Below are positions 63,746 through 64,000 of a stretch of 64,000 bases of DNA, piece after piece. The translations under genes were made by a program, and so were the position numbers. The notes below the pieces were generated by a model. It made no database searches, was not told the origin of the DNA, and saw nothing but the letters and a program-made list of their open reading frames with translations. Position 1 is the first letter of the stretch. The number at the start of each line of letters is the position of its first letter. Source of the stretch: Candidatus Limnocylindrales bacterium (GTDB lineage: Bacteria > Moduliflexota > Moduliflexia > Moduliflexales > JAUQPW01); contig DATMBG010000058.1 of the NCBI GenBank assembly GCA_035559535.1, positions 269,495-333,494 of the forward strand, given 5' to 3'.

Positions 63746-63795
63746 AGGGAGCGCAGAGGTCTCGCCTGCCCAAGGCTACCCTATTTCAGATAGGG
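63746..63795. repeat. Dispersed repeat (GGGCAGGCGAGACC family, minus orientation) plus small hairpin
   Basis: 63746-63771 is the reverse complement form of the repeat at 41177-41200. CCCTAT (63779-63784) and ATAGGG (63790-63795) form a hairpin after it. Confidence 0.5.
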
Positions 63796-63828
63796 GAATA
63801 AACTGGCCAGAGAGGAGAAGAGGATCTT

Positions 63829-64000
63829 CTAGGTTCTAGATTGTTGAGCCGGCAGTATTATAGTAAAAGTACTTCCTTTTCCCGGTACACTGCGAGCCGT
63901 AATCTCCCCCTTGTGCCGCTTGACAATCTTCTGACAAATCGCCAACCCCATCCCCGTCCCCTCAAACTCATGACGACCCTGTAAACGTTGAAACGGCTTG
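63829..64000 (-). CDS. Sensor histidine kinase, C-terminal end (5' cut by window)
   Basis: The minus strand gives 57 codons of open frame to the window edge. [20 protein letters not shown] is the G2-box region of a HATPase_c domain, followed by [19 protein letters not shown], the end of the domain. The protein stops after PAQQSRT. The rest of the kinase lies beyond 64000. This is a second sensor kinase in the window and has no visible partner here. Confidence 0.85.
   Translation of the reverse strand, partial: KPFQRLQGRHEFEGTGMGLAICQKIVKRHKGEITARSVPGKGSTFTIILPAQQSRT

Noticed and set aside
1..64000. Selenoprotein gene interrupted by TGA
   Set aside because: Prompted by selC I looked for frames continuing past a TGA with family sense; none was convincing in this window.
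1..64000. Prophage, integrative element or complete IS
   Set aside because: No integrase, transposase or phage structural gene was recognised; only non-coding repeat elements are present.

Overview
The window comes from a diderm (Gram-negative-type) bacterium that I cannot place taxonomically. An outer membrane with LPS is indicated by lpxC, an ADP-heptose-type glycosyltransferase (GT9) and a Kdo hydroxylase-like dioxygenase. A tRNA-Sec gene shows that it uses selenocysteine. A CxxCH motif in a sensor kinase suggests that it makes c-type cytochromes. GC looks intermediate (judged by eye, not computed). Gene density is that of an ordinary chromosome. I see no phage, plasmid or integrase genes. 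The only defence-like gene is an McrC-type nuclease end at the left edge.

Layout. 1-7.7 kb: McrC tail, an amino acid permease fused to a stress-protein domain, a PLP aminotransferase, an SDR reductase, a PepSY protein and a TPR-Slt lytic transglycosylase. 8-12.4 kb: two nucleotide-sugar reductases (rfbD, rmd), then threonine synthase with a LeuA-type allosteric domain, then a 50-residue membrane protein. 12.5-18 kb (minus strand): CysQ-like phosphatase, dinB, quinone reductase with a possible leader peptide, GT9 and KdoO. 19-22.8 kb: livG, livF and a fused livHM permease, without a binding protein. 23-28 kb (minus): dnaJ, then kinase, aldolase and zinc dehydrogenase, a likely polyol or sugar pathway. 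28.1-31.8 kb: selC, an amidohydrolase, an M50 protease, trpS.

32-43.3 kb is a signalling and stress block: prkA-yeaH-spoVR, a sensor kinase with a probable haem-c site, an NtrC-type sigma54 activator, a single-domain response regulator behind a good sigma54 promoter with upstream dyads, and a composite protein joining an HEPN-like domain, a degenerate cyclase, one membrane span and a CsgG/FlgT-like periplasmic part. 43.4-47.4 kb: GNAT plus N-succinylamino-acid-racemase-like enolase, a YHS protein, a class II aldolase and lpxC. 47.7-52.9 kb (minus): HNH protein and the MoxR-DUF58-BatA set. 53-62.9 kb: rsmB, cbiB, a large polytopic membrane protein, a DMT transporter, fmt-htpX, a YbaK deacylase and a secreted LamG/FGE-like protein. 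The right edge holds a 49-residue membrane protein, a nitroreductase-family protein and the end of a sensor kinase.

The most unusual genome-scale feature is the intergenic DNA. Many gaps carry inverted repeats. Some are built from short repeated words, a different word in each gap (ACAACGGAC, CATACCCCCATAC, GATGCGGAG, AGTACT and others). Others belong to G/C-rich palindromic families, and two loci share ends like a small MITE. These repeats overlap the starts or ends of several genes and mislead start prediction.
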